A DNA stretch of 48,817 nt from the NCBI GenBank assembly GCA_016342325.1, contig JAEINR010000048.1, positions 1-48,817 of the forward strand. Direction: 5' to 3'. The DNA comes from Desulfobacterium sp. (GTDB taxonomy: Bacteria > Desulfobacterota > Desulfobacteria > Desulfobacterales > Desulfobacteraceae). A program made the translations under genes and the position numbers. Under the pieces are notes generated by a model, which ran no database searches, was not told where the DNA came from, and saw nothing but the letters and a program-made list of their open reading frames with translations. Positions 34,469-43,381 of the stretch are shown piece after piece; within the stretch, counting starts at the first letter, position 1, and each line of letters opens with the position of its first letter.

Positions 34469-34579
34469 TGTTTCTCCTTTGGGGATGTTTTGAGCACCCC
34501 CGTATACCATTGAACGGTCAGGGGGCAGTGCTATTTTAAACTTACTTAATGCGCCATATAGATATTTTGATGGTTGTTT

Positions 34580-35725
34580 TTATAATCCCATGAATTTTGC
34601 GCAGATCTCCTTCATGATCTCGTTGGTCCCGGCGAAAATGGTCATGATCCTTCCGTCCCGCATGGAACGTGCCAGGAACGAGGTGTCGTCAAGGCCGAAT
34701 TCCCCCAGGAGATCCATGGCCCTGTAGGTGATCTCTTTTAAGGTGTCGGTGGTATGATATTTCGCCATTGAGGTTTCAATCACCATATTCTTCCCGTCCA
34801 TATGGTCGGCCACAAGCATGTCCACAAAGGTGCGGGCCATCTTAATCCGGGTGGTCATTTCAACCAGGGCAAACGTTACATCCTGGGCTTTTGTAAGGGG
34901 CTTTCCCATGGCGTTTTTCATGGACCTTGCCTGGTCAATGGTGTGCTCAACCACGGCTTCTGCACCGGCCACGGCAGATACGGCGCAGACAAGTCGTTCC
35001 TGCTGAAGTTTCTCCATGAGCATCATGAACCCGTTACCCTTTTGCCCCAGCAGGTTCTCCTTGGGTATCCGGCAGTCTGAGAAAAAGAGCTCGGCCGTGT
35101 CCTGGCTGCGCAACCCCATTTTCGCAAGCTTGTTTCCTTTGGTGAATCCCGGTGTGCCGTCCGCCACCACAAACAGCGAGAGTGCAGCATAGGGGTCATC
35201 GATCTTTGGATCCCTTGCAGCGATGACGGCAAGGTTGCAGTTGATGCCATTGGAGATAAAGGTCTTGGAACCGTTGAGAATATACCCGTTGTCATCTTCA
35301 ACCACCGTGGCAGCCATGGCAGTAAGGTCGCTTCCCGCATTTGGCTCGGTCATGGCAACCGCTGTAATTATTTCGCCTGAAACACATCCCGGAAGGTACT
35401 TTTCTTTAATGGCGTCACTGCCATAGGATGCGATATAAGGAACGATGATATCGCTGTGCAGGGACGCCATGAAACCCGACTGCCCGGCCTTGACAAGTTC
35501 CTCCATGACAATGACGGAATAGAGAAAATCAAGGCCTTTCCCATGGTACTGTTCCGGCACCCAGGTGCATAGATAGCCCGCTTCTCCCATGCGTTTCCAG
35601 GCATCCGGCGGAACAATGCCGTTGGCTTCCCAAGTCGGCCCATGGGGCGATACATGGGTCTCGATATATTGCTTGAACCCCTGCCTGAATGCCATGTGAT
35701 CTTCAGAATAGTTTAAAATGTTCAT
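34580..35725 (-). CDS. Acyl-CoA dehydrogenase
   Basis: A 381-residue flavoprotein of the ACAD family that makes trans-2-enoyl-CoA and passes electrons to ETF. The signature TAVAMTEPNAGSDL lies near residue 130, and the C-terminal signature EMTTRIKMARTFVD ... DTLKEITYRAMDLLGEFGL near 300-350 with a conserved MTIFAGTNEIMKE end. The catalytic base Glu would lie in the C-terminal helix, in the GTNEI segment. Start overlaps the stop of the next gene upstream by four bases (ATGA), so the two dehydrogenases are translated together. Confidence 0.93.
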   Translation of the reverse strand: MNILNYSEDHMAFRQGFKQYIETHVSPHGPTWEANGIVPPDAWKRMGEAGYLCTWVPEQYHGKGLDFLYSVIVMEELVKAGQSGFMASLHSDIIVPYIASYGSDAIKEKYLPGCVSGEIITAVAMTEPNAGSDLTAMAATVVEDDNGYILNGSKTFISNGINCNLAVIAARDPKIDDPYAALSLFVVADGTPGFTKGNKLAKMGLRSQDTAELFFSDCRIPKENLLGQKGNGFMMLMEKLQQERLVCAVSAVAGAEAVVEHTIDQARSMKNAMGKPLTKAQDVTFALVEMTTRIKMARTFVDMLVADHMDGKNMVIETSMAKYHTTDTLKEITYRAMDLLGEFGLDDTSFLARSMRDGRIMTIFAGTNEIMKEICAKFMGL

Positions 35726-36888
35726 GCGCTCCGCTTCTCCTTTGGCCTGCCGATCTCTTTGTCTCCGATGATATCCAATAATACCGATTTTTCGCCGCCC
35801 ATGAGTTCCAGGAATTTTGCATCCCGTAAAAAATGCTCCACCTCATACTCCGCCATATAACCGTATCCGCCCAGGAGCTGAACCGCCTCATCACTTACCC
35901 TGACAGCCGTATCCGTTGCAATGAGCCGTGCAAGGGCGGATACCTCGGGTTTTCTTTCACCGGCATCATAGGAACGGGCAGCCCGTCTTGCGGCAAGGCT
36001 TGCCAGATCTATCTTTACTGCCATATCTGCAATCTTATGCCGATTCACACGGAAGTCGGCGATTCTCTTTCCGAACTGCTCCCTTTGTTTGATATAATCC
36101 AACGTCCTTTTGTAGGCACCCTTTGCAATGCCCACCCCCAGGGCAGCCACAAGGATCCAATGGGCGCACTGGAACGCCCTGAGCTGGTCCATGCCCTTGC
36201 CCGCTGTCCCGATAACACTGGAAAAGGGAACGGTTACATTTTCAAGATTGAGCGTGGCCCGGGGAACCATGCCCATGCCCATGCTTGGGCCTTGATCAGA
36301 GAGGGTTACGCCATCCATACCCCGATCCACCAGAAATGCGGTGCATCCGCCCGGTGGGGCGTTTTCACCTGACCGGGTGCTGCAGATCACCAGGAAAAAA
36401 TCGGCCAGAGTCCCGTTCAGCACATTGGTTTTGGTTCCGTTTAAGATCCACCCTGAATCGGTTTTCATTGCCGTGGAGATAAACACTGGGGAAACCGTTT
36501 GAACATCTGTTTCATAAAACGCCGTTGCGCAGAGGGCTTTTCCCATGGAAACAAGGGGGATCACCCGCTCTGCCATGGATTTATCCCCGGAATCCCCAAT
36601 GGACTCCACCCCAAAGAAACTTGCGGCAAGGGCAAACCCTGCTGTTGAGTCGTGGATGGCGAGTTCTTCAAGAATCACTGCTTGTTCGGCAATGCCAAGT
36701 CCACCTCCCCCATGGGCTTCGGCCAGGTGAACGCCCATGAGCCCGATTTCGCAGGCCTTATCCAGCAACTTTTGGGGAAAAGTTCCTTTTTTTGACATTG
36801 CCATAAAGGCGTCCTGATCAAATTCTCCTTTGGCGAAATCCCTGGCAGATTTTTTTATCTCTTTTTCAAGCCGGGTTAATTCAAACAT
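35722..36888 (-). CDS. Acyl-CoA dehydrogenase
   Basis: A 388-residue second ACAD, different from its neighbour. It carries CATAFYETDV in place of the usual AxTEPxAGSD motif, and the C-terminal QLLGGYGYMAEYEVEHFLRDAKFLEL segment. The altered N-terminal motif suggests another acyl substrate or a partner role in a heterodimer with the adjacent gene product. I use ATG at 36888; a GTG at 36903 adds five residues and the ribosome site is only moderate. The gene follows the FadJ-type gene by 31 bp and overlaps the next by four. Confidence 0.9.
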   Translation of the reverse strand: MFELTRLEKEIKKSARDFAKGEFDQDAFMAMSKKGTFPQKLLDKACEIGLMGVHLAEAHGGGGLGIAEQAVILEELAIHDSTAGFALAASFFGVESIGDSGDKSMAERVIPLVSMGKALCATAFYETDVQTVSPVFISTAMKTDSGWILNGTKTNVLNGTLADFFLVICSTRSGENAPPGGCTAFLVDRGMDGVTLSDQGPSMGMGMVPRATLNLENVTVPFSSVIGTAGKGMDQLRAFQCAHWILVAALGVGIAKGAYKRTLDYIKQREQFGKRIADFRVNRHKIADMAVKIDLASLAARRAARSYDAGERKPEVSALARLIATDTAVRVSDEAVQLLGGYGYMAEYEVEHFLRDAKFLELMGGEKSVLLDIIGDKEIGRPKEKRSA

Positions 36889-36919
36889 ATCGATTTGTCC
36901 CACCTTTTTTTGGGGTTGT

Positions 36920-39037
36920 TTAGTAAAAAAGCGCGTTCCGATCCACCTTTGTTTTTAATAGCCCTGCCGGCTTGAACCGGTTGCCGAATTTCTTTTCAAG
37001 TTTTTCCATGGTGCTCAAAACTTTTTCCGGTCCTTCAGCATCAACATACCTGAACGGCCCCCCCCGGAAGGGTGGAAAGCCAAGTCCCAGGATTGCGCCC
37101 AGATCACCGTCCCTGGGGGAAGCGATGATGCCTTCTTCAAGGCAGAGGATGGCTTCGTTCACCATGGCAAGGCTGACCCTGCTTTGGATCTCCTCAATAT
37201 CCACATTCACCTTTGGCTTGATACCCAGGATCTTGCCCACATCCTTGTTTATGGATTTTTTCCCTTTCTTTCCTTTATATTCATAAAAGCCCTTTTTATT
37301 CTTTCGACCGTGGAATCCTTTGTTGTACAGGGTCTTCAAAACAGTGGCGGTTTTGATCCGGCGTTTTTCAACGGAGGCCTTCAAGACTTCTCCCACGTGG
37401 ACGCCCACATCATGTCCCACCTCGTCAACCAGGGTGATGGGACCCACTGGGTAGCCAAAGCGTGTCATGGCTTGGTCAATGGTGCGCACATCCACGCCTT
37501 CCTCCACAAGGAGCATGGCCTCGTTCATCATCAGGGTCAAAATCCGGGTGGTGTAAAAGGCCGGGCCGTCCTTGACAACGATGCAGGTTTTGCCCTGTTT
37601 CATGCCGAAATCAAGGGCGGTCCCAAGGACCCAGTCCGCCGTCTTATCGGTGATGATGATTTCAAGCAGGGGCATGCTTCTTACCGGTGAAAAATAATGC
37701 ATGCCAATGACATTTTCTGGCCTTTTGCACCCCTTTGCGATTTCGGTGATGGGAAGGGAGGAAGTATTGGATGCAAAAATCGTCCTATCGTCTGTGGCGG
37801 CCTCAACATCCCTGAGGATCTGTCGCTTGAGATCCAGGTCTTCAAAAACCGCTTCAATCACCATATCCGTTCCCTTGAAATATGAATAATCCTGGCAGGG
37901 GATCAGTTTTGCGCCCAGGACCTCTTTTTCAAAAGGGGTGATCCCGCCGGATTTCGCCCGGATGGACAGTCCTTTTTTAACCTCCTGGATCCCCTTTGCC
38001 GCGGCTTTAATGGAAATATCCTTTAAAAGAAGGGTGTCCACAATATCGGTGGAAACACTTGCAATCCCATGGCCCATGAGTCCTGCTCCCAAGACACCCA
38101 GTTTTTTAACCGGCCTGGCATTACCGTTCAGGTAATCCTTGCCCCCACCGTTCATGGCAAAGAAAAGATGGGTAAGGTTTTTGGATTCCTTTGAGAGCAC
38201 CAGTTTTCCAAACCGGTTGATATCCGCTTTGATGCCCTGTTCGATCCCGTTTTCAACACCGCATTTTATGGATTCGATGATCTCAAGGGGGGCAGGGTAC
38301 AGTCCCTTGGTCTGTTTAAGCACGCCTTTTTTTGCCTGGCTGAAAATCAGGTTCCTGCCCATGGAGAACTTCTCCAGGGCGCGGTTGAAGAGGGGGCCCT
38401 TGACGGTCCTTTCCTCTATTTTACCTTCAGCAAGCCCCAGGGCGTTTTTGATAGCCGCCTCCTTAAGCCCATGGGGATGAACCACCTCATCAATGAGACC
38501 CATCTTTTTTGCTTTTTTCACCCGGAGCTGTTTGCCGGTAAGTATCAGGGGAAGGGCTTGGGCCAGGCCGATCAATTGGGGGAGCCGCTGGGTGCCGCCG
38601 CCCCCGGGGAAAAGTCCCAGTTTTACTTCGGGAAGTGCAAACACGGTTTTGGTATTGTCCGAAGCGATCCTGTAATCGCATGCCAGGGCAAGCTCAAGGC
38701 CTCCGCCCATGCAGGCGCCGTTGATGGCGCACACCACGGGTTTTTCCCAGGCCTCCAGTCGTGACAGTATCGTGTTTGCCCTTAAAATATAGTCTTTTAC
38801 CGCTTCCGGGGTTTTCATCTCCTTAATCTCGTCAAGGTCGGCCCCTGCAATAAAGGTATTTTTTTTGGCGCTGATTATGACAAGGCCTTTTACCGAGGCA
38901 TCAGATTCCATTGCTTCAACCATGGCCTCGACCTCATCAAATAGTGCTGATGAAAGCGTGTTTACACAAGCGCCGGGGGAGTCAATGGTAACCACCCGGA
39001 TATTGCTGTCATGGTTTTCGATGGTTAAGTATTTCAT
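36920..39037 (-). CDS. fadJ: 3-hydroxyacyl-CoA dehydrogenase/enoyl-CoA hydratase fusion (FadJ/FadB type)
   Basis: A 705-residue bifunctional beta-oxidation enzyme. Residues 1-~190 form a crotonase domain (FIAGADLDEIKEM and CMGGGLELALACDYRIAS with the hydratase Glu). From ~310 a Rossmann NAD domain (LGVLGAGLMGHGIASVS) and the HAD active site HYFSPVRSMPLLEII follow, then two C-terminal HAD domains. It converts enoyl-CoA to 3-ketoacyl-CoA. Two ATGs lie side by side at the start; the second has the better spacing from GGGAG. It lies 15 bp downstream of the thiolase, its natural partner, forming the classic anaerobic FadI-FadJ pair. Confidence 0.93.
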   Translation of the reverse strand: MKYLTIENHDSNIRVVTIDSPGACVNTLSSALFDEVEAMVEAMESDASVKGLVIISAKKNTFIAGADLDEIKEMKTPEAVKDYILRANTILSRLEAWEKPVVCAINGACMGGGLELALACDYRIASDNTKTVFALPEVKLGLFPGGGGTQRLPQLIGLAQALPLILTGKQLRVKKAKKMGLIDEVVHPHGLKEAAIKNALGLAEGKIEERTVKGPLFNRALEKFSMGRNLIFSQAKKGVLKQTKGLYPAPLEIIESIKCGVENGIEQGIKADINRFGKLVLSKESKNLTHLFFAMNGGGKDYLNGNARPVKKLGVLGAGLMGHGIASVSTDIVDTLLLKDISIKAAAKGIQEVKKGLSIRAKSGGITPFEKEVLGAKLIPCQDYSYFKGTDMVIEAVFEDLDLKRQILRDVEAATDDRTIFASNTSSLPITEIAKGCKRPENVIGMHYFSPVRSMPLLEIIITDKTADWVLGTALDFGMKQGKTCIVVKDGPAFYTTRILTLMMNEAMLLVEEGVDVRTIDQAMTRFGYPVGPITLVDEVGHDVGVHVGEVLKASVEKRRIKTATVLKTLYNKGFHGRKNKKGFYEYKGKKGKKSINKDVGKILGIKPKVNVDIEEIQSRVSLAMVNEAILCLEEGIIASPRDGDLGAILGLGFPPFRGGPFRYVDAEGPEKVLSTMEKLEKKFGNRFKPAGLLKTKVDRNALFY

Positions 39038-39052
39038 CATGGGGCTCCCTGG

Positions 39053-40363
39053 TTATTCTGCTGAAGGATTTTCAATTAGAATGGCATTCCCAATGGCCCC
39101 TGCCGCACAGGCCGATACAATGCCGAATTTTTGCTTCTCCTCTTTCATCCTTTTGCAGCATGTGGTCAAAAGCCTTGCACCGGTGGCACCAAATGGGTGG
39201 CCGATGGAGAGAGAGCCGCCGTAAATATTCAATTTGTCCCTGGGTATCTTTCCCACTGCTCCGGGAAGCCCCAGGGCCTCTTTTCCAAATCCGTCCGATT
39301 CAAGACAGTCTATATTTGCAAGCATCTGGGCGGCAAATGCCTCATGGATTTCAAGCACGCCAACGTCGGACAGGGGAATCCCCGTCTTTTTAAGGAGCTT
39401 GCCAATGGAAAAGGCTGGCCCCAGAAGGAGTTCCTCCACCGGATCCATGGCCGTGTATGCGAAATCCTTTAAGAAACCAATGGGTTCAAGCCCCAGTTCC
39501 ATTGCCTTTTTCTCTCCCATGAGAAGTACGGCTGCGGCACCGTCTGTCAGGAATGAAGCGTTTGCTGCTGTAACGCTGCCATACTTTTTGTCAAAGGCGG
39601 GTTTAAGGGTGGATAGTTTTGCAAAATTCGCATCTTTTCTAGGCCCGTTGTCCCGAACCACGGGTTCGCTGTTACCGTTTAACACCACCGGCACGATATC
39701 GTCATCAAACACACCGTCGTCCTGGGCTTTTGCCGCCCGCTGGTGGCTCATCACCGCATACTCATCCTGGCGTTCCCGGGTGATATGAAGGCGCTTTGCC
39801 AGCCGGTCTGCGTTCTCACCCATGATGAGGTTTGTTGCGTATTCAGAGATGGCGGGTTTTTCCGGCCGGATAAAATCAAGGGGGCCCATGCCCTTGAGTA
39901 GCTTGAGCTTGTCCAACAGTTTTTTTGGACGTTTGAACAGCGTCAGATCCAGGAGAAACTTTCTGTATTTTTTGCTGAGCCTGATATCTGCATCGGAAAA
40001 TGTCTCAACCCCGCCGGCGATGACCACCTCTGAATTCCCTGCAAGGATGGAGCATGCCGCATTTGTGATGGCTTGATTGGCGGAAATACAAGCCACCGTG
40101 CAGGTATAGGCCGGAACCGACTGGGGAATCCCGGCCCCAAGGGAAATTTCCCTTGCGATATTCGTCGTTGCGATATCTGCTGCCACACATCCCATGATGA
40201 CCTCGTCAATTTCGCCATGGGAAATCCCCGTCTTTGCCAGCAGCCCCTGTACGGCAAACTGGCCTATTTGCCAGCCCATCAGGCTGCTGTATCCTGTTCC
40301 TGATCGCAAAAAAGGGGTCCTGCATCCATCAATAATCGCCACTCTCTGATTTGTTTTTTCCAT
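39053..40363 (-). CDS. fadI: Acetyl-CoA C-acyltransferase (3-ketoacyl-CoA thiolase, FadI type)
   Basis: A 436-residue thiolase that cleaves 3-ketoacyl-CoA with CoA. The nucleophile Cys is in YTCTVACISANQAI near residue 92; HEAFAAQM supplies a catalytic His, GHPFGATGAR the second, and CAAGAIGNAI the final Cys. The length and the CAAG end fit FadI rather than FadA. GAGG lies 7 bp before the ATG. It is the first gene of the operon, directly behind the promoter and twin operators at 40395-40467. Confidence 0.94.
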   Translation of the reverse strand: MEKTNQRVAIIDGCRTPFLRSGTGYSSLMGWQIGQFAVQGLLAKTGISHGEIDEVIMGCVAADIATTNIAREISLGAGIPQSVPAYTCTVACISANQAITNAACSILAGNSEVVIAGGVETFSDADIRLSKKYRKFLLDLTLFKRPKKLLDKLKLLKGMGPLDFIRPEKPAISEYATNLIMGENADRLAKRLHITRERQDEYAVMSHQRAAKAQDDGVFDDDIVPVVLNGNSEPVVRDNGPRKDANFAKLSTLKPAFDKKYGSVTAANASFLTDGAAAVLLMGEKKAMELGLEPIGFLKDFAYTAMDPVEELLLGPAFSIGKLLKKTGIPLSDVGVLEIHEAFAAQMLANIDCLESDGFGKEALGLPGAVGKIPRDKLNIYGGSLSIGHPFGATGARLLTTCCKRMKEEKQKFGIVSACAAGAIGNAILIENPSAE

Positions 40364-40394
40364 GCTTACCTCGTTTGCTGGTATCTATTTTATG

Positions 40395-40414
40395 ATTCCA
40401 TCATTTGATGTAAT
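40395..40414. promoter_or_regulatory. Operator 1 of the fad operon
   Basis: ATTCCATCATTTGATGTAAT has the near-palindromic core CATCATTTGATG. It overlaps the -10 box and expected start of the promoter, so a bound repressor would block transcription. It matches operator 2 in 18 of 20 positions. Confidence 0.75.
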
Positions 40415-40440
40415 CATATAGATTATTTTTAGAGTGTCAA
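40413..40440 (-). promoter_or_regulatory. Sigma-70 promoter of the fad operon
   Basis: On the minus strand TTGACA (40440-40435), a 16-base spacer and TATGAT (40418-40413) form a near-consensus promoter about 50 bp upstream of the thiolase start. The two operators lie across its start site and just upstream of its -35 box. Confidence 0.8.
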
Positions 40441-40447
40441 TTGTTTT

Positions 40448-40467
40448 ATTCCATCATATGATGTATT
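40448..40467. promoter_or_regulatory. Operator 2 of the fad operon
   Basis: ATTCCATCATATGATGTATT contains the perfect 12-bp palindrome CATCATATGATG. It ends eight bases upstream of the -35 box and is centred 53 bp from operator 1, about five helical turns, which allows two dimers on one face of the DNA. Confidence 0.75.
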
Positions 40468-40561
40468 ATTTTGATGTGCGCAGACATAGGACGCAAACCC
40501 GGTCTTGCCAGCGCCACAAATTCTATTTGAAGGGACTTCTGATTTTTTGCAGTTTAGATTT

Positions 40562-40596
40562 CACAGGTTGCCGGTGAAGAAAACCGGCAACCTGTG
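40562..40596. terminator. Perfect 14-bp hairpin after the surface-repeat gene
   Basis: CACAGGTTGCCGGT pairs with ACCGGCAACCTGTG around a 7-base loop, 60 bp beyond the end of the gene at 40659. There is no T tract, so it resembles the hairpin at 12058-12096 in lacking the usual terminator tail. Confidence 0.5.
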
Positions 40597-40658
40597 CATG
40601 GAGCATTGGGAGATGTCTTTAGGTCGAGCTTTGGGGGAGGGGAGGAAAAAACGGTTGC

Positions 40659-41216
40659 TTAAAACGACCAGTTCACGATGGGAAAAAAACCGAGGGGATC
40701 TTTGGAACCATTAAAATTGAGCAGTCCCACCTGGAGCCCGTTTAATGCGTCTGTTTGATTCACAAGGCCAAGCTGAACACCTTTCATCTGTCCGGATTGG
40801 TTGTAGAGCAGGCCGGACTGAAGCCCTGTGAACGTCCCTTTAGTCACATTTACCCATCCGTGCTGCCATCCTTTGAAGTCCCCGCCGGTGAAATTTACCA
40901 AACCATCTTGAAGACCTATGAAGTCTCCCTTTGTATGATTGAAAAGACCGAACTGTAGGCCTGCCATATTTCCGTTTACCTGGTTTGCAAGACCCATATC
41001 AAGCCCGGTAACGTTGCGGTTTACACCATAAATAAGGTTTAGGCGAAGGCCGCTGATATCCTGATCTTCGGGAACAATTTGAATGGGATGGAACACTGAC
41101 ATCTGAAAATGCCCGGGTTCAGGTTCTTCCGCAACGGCAGATCCCGTGGAAATGGATGACAGCAGTATCGCGGCAATAAAAATGGGAAACATTTGGTTTG
41201 AAAATAGATTTTTCAT
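40659..41216 (-). CDS. Secreted surface-repeat protein (LA_2272-like)
   Basis: A 185-residue protein with a signal peptide (to about residue 28, SAVAEE) and about nine short repeats of the type GLQxGLxNxxxGxxxG, each about 15-16 residues, running from residue ~56 to the end. The repeated G-L-Q/D-x-G-L-x-N pattern matches the LA_2272 surface repeat first named in Leptospira and found in many Gram-negative envelopes. The regular alternation fits a beta-strand repeat in an outer-membrane or solenoid fold. Function unknown. It ends ahead of the strong hairpin at 40562-40596. Confidence 0.7.
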   Translation of the reverse strand: MKNLFSNQMFPIFIAAILLSSISTGSAVAEEPEPGHFQMSVFHPIQIVPEDQDISGLRLNLIYGVNRNVTGLDMGLANQVNGNMAGLQFGLFNHTKGDFIGLQDGLVNFTGGDFKGWQHGWVNVTKGTFTGLQSGLLYNQSGQMKGVQLGLVNQTDALNGLQVGLLNFNGSKDPLGFFPIVNWSF

Positions 41217-41395
41217 GGGTACACCTTTTCATAAACAGTTTGTGATCATGTCCGGCAACTGCATCATACAGACCGGCACTCTCATTAATCTGGGTGCACC
41301 ATAATCTATTTTTCAGGTACAATCTGTGGATAAACTGTTTGAATTTGTAACGAGTTGTAACAGGGACCGTCATTTGGAAAAACAGCACCAGTGGA

Positions 41396-41926
41396 TCAGC
41401 AGGTACTTTCCCAGGTTTTCACATAGGTCTCCTGGATGATCAGGGCATCGGCGCTTGCCCGGTGCCGCTTGAGGGCAAGCTCCCGGGTGATCCGGGTCTT
41501 TGTGTCGTGCCAGATGCTCATCTGGTCTTCGGAGAGTATCATCTCGATGGGGCTTATGGAAAAGTGCTGGGGAATCTTTGCCGCATAAAACAGTGTTGTG
41601 AGCCAGGGTTTGTCCACCACCCACCCGTCGCTGTATATGGTGCAGCCCTTCAACAGTCTGTTGAGGTCGTTTGCCACCTGGGCAATGGGGTTGCCGTTGA
41701 GAGCCAGGCATTCCCGGGTCACGCAATGGATCTTTTCGGCGGTTTCATCCCAATGGGTCCATTCCGGGGCCGGGCTCAAAAGAGAGCAATAGCGTTCCCC
41801 CTGCTCCAGGGCAAGGCCGATTTCAATGGGATAGCTGTGCTGGCCAAACCCCGAGGCCTCCACATCAATGATGTAGGGTCTTCTTATCTGCTTCTTCCTG
41901 GATTTTTGGGGGCTGTTGTTTGTCAT
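41396..41926 (-). CDS. DEDD-family 3'-5' exonuclease-like protein
   Basis: A 176-residue protein with the exonuclease I motif YIIDVEASGFG (Asp and Glu of DEDD), a middle region TIYSDGWVVDKPWL corresponding to motif II, and HRASADAL near the end for motif III (H-x4-D). This fits the DnaQ/RNase T fold with a histidine-type (DEDDh) site. It may act on RNA or DNA ends. The start is uncertain: ATG at 41926 gives a standard N-terminus, while an ATG at 41968 adds 14 residues; neither has a good ribosome site. Confidence 0.78.
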   Translation of the reverse strand: MTNNSPQKSRKKQIRRPYIIDVEASGFGQHSYPIEIGLALEQGERYCSLLSPAPEWTHWDETAEKIHCVTRECLALNGNPIAQVANDLNRLLKGCTIYSDGWVVDKPWLTTLFYAAKIPQHFSISPIEMILSEDQMSIWHDTKTRITRELALKRHRASADALIIQETYVKTWESTC

Positions 41927-42041
41927 GACTGATCTTACTATAGCGCTTCGCATATGAATAGAGTCCATTTAAAATTAATCGGTAACCCACCCTGGACAAG
42001 CCAGAACCAAAGAAGTTCTCGTAGAACTAAGAAGCTAAACA

Positions 42042-43370
42042 TCAATTCGAGTGGGAAGATCTATGATGCCTCGGGATCTGCACCGCTTTTCCCAGCCTCA
42101 GAATCTGGTAGGCCGCAATGGTTTCGTCCACACTGACGGTAATTAGCCGGCCGGCGGATTGAAAGTAGTCGTTCTCAGCACTTAAAACATCGAGAAGACT
42201 GCGTTGGGAAACACTAAATTGTTTTAAGTAGGCGTCAAAGGTCTTTTGACTATAGACCACTGCGGATTGGTAGGCTTTCTTTTGCTTTTGCAGGGAAATA
42301 TACGTGGCCCAGGCGTCGGCGGTGGCCTCCCGGAGTTCAAACAGCGTGTCATCCCGATTGGAGCGAATTTGTCTCTTTCGGGATAAGGTTGCGTTTTTCT
42401 TTGCGCTGTCCTGGCCTCCATTAAACAGGTTCCAGTGCAGGATCAGCATGGCATCGTTGGTGTTCTGCCAGGAATGATCCCCTTCAAGTTGATCGTTGTA
42501 GCTGCTGTTCAGTTTAATATTGATTTTGGGCTTATCGCTTGAGCGGGCAAGCGCCACCCTTGCATCGGCTTCATTGAGCTTGGCGTTAAAAGCCAGAATC
42601 TCAGGATTCCTTTGTTCTGTCCACTCCAGTGCCTCCGCCAAAGACGTCGGCATCTTCTTTGGCACTTCGGCCACGGCCAATTCTCCCGGTTTGGTTCCAA
42701 CCACCCGGGTATAATGAACCATGGCCCTGGTAAGGTCGGCTTTACTGATGAATAAATTCGACTGGGCCCGGGCCATGCGCGCCTGGGTATGGGTGACATC
42801 GGCAATGTTACCCGCTCCGGCTTTCTCCATCTCGGAAAGTGAATGAAAAATATCTTGATGAACCGTTAGATTCTTTTCTGCGAGGGCAACCAATTCCCGC
42901 TGTCGGTATACCTCAAGATGTGCATGTATCGCATTCAGGGCAATGGCCTGGGTTGCATCCTGAATGTCGAAACCGGCTGAAGCAAGTATTGCTTTCTGGA
43001 TGGAGACCTGCTGACGGGTTTCTCCCCCATCATAAACCTTCTGGGTCAAGCTGAGGGTGGCTTCTCCCAGGGGATCCCAATCGGTATTGGCCGGATCCGC
43101 CCTTGTCTGGCGGGAAACCTTATCACTATGTTGTTCCAGACCGTACCCGAGCAGAAGATCAACAGAAGGGAGGTAGCCGGCTTTGGATTGCTTGAGGTCA
43201 AACTGAATTGCCCCATGGTTATGGCGCAGTGCCTGGAGCTGCGGACTATAATCCAGCGCCTTTTCAATCGACTGCTCAAGGGGGGTCACCACGGGGGGGG
43301 CTGATGATGACACTGAAGCCACCCAAAAGAAAAAAAGTACCAGGAAATAAACAATTTTATAGAATGCCAT
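42042..43370 (-). CDS. TolC-family outer-membrane efflux protein
   Basis: A 442-residue protein with a signal peptide (residues 1-~24) and two long helical repeats typical of the outer membrane channel family (TPLEQSIEKALDYSPQLQALRHN, then a second copy starting near residue 225, ALEWTEQRNPEILAFNAKLNEAD). It would form a trimeric channel across the outer membrane and periplasm for type I secretion or efflux. AAGAGG precedes the ATG. It is the last gene of the operon after the HDOD gene, 11 bp apart. No ABC exporter or membrane fusion protein lies between it and the repeat protein; they may be upstream of the window edge. Confidence 0.9.
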   Translation of the reverse strand: MAFYKIVYFLVLFFFWVASVSSSAPPVVTPLEQSIEKALDYSPQLQALRHNHGAIQFDLKQSKAGYLPSVDLLLGYGLEQHSDKVSRQTRADPANTDWDPLGEATLSLTQKVYDGGETRQQVSIQKAILASAGFDIQDATQAIALNAIHAHLEVYRQRELVALAEKNLTVHQDIFHSLSEMEKAGAGNIADVTHTQARMARAQSNLFISKADLTRAMVHYTRVVGTKPGELAVAEVPKKMPTSLAEALEWTEQRNPEILAFNAKLNEADARVALARSSDKPKINIKLNSSYNDQLEGDHSWQNTNDAMLILHWNLFNGGQDSAKKNATLSRKRQIRSNRDDTLFELREATADAWATYISLQKQKKAYQSAVVYSQKTFDAYLKQFSVSQRSLLDVLSAENDYFQSAGRLITVSVDETIAAYQILRLGKAVQIPRHHRSSHSN

Positions 43371-43381
43371 TCCAAGACCTC

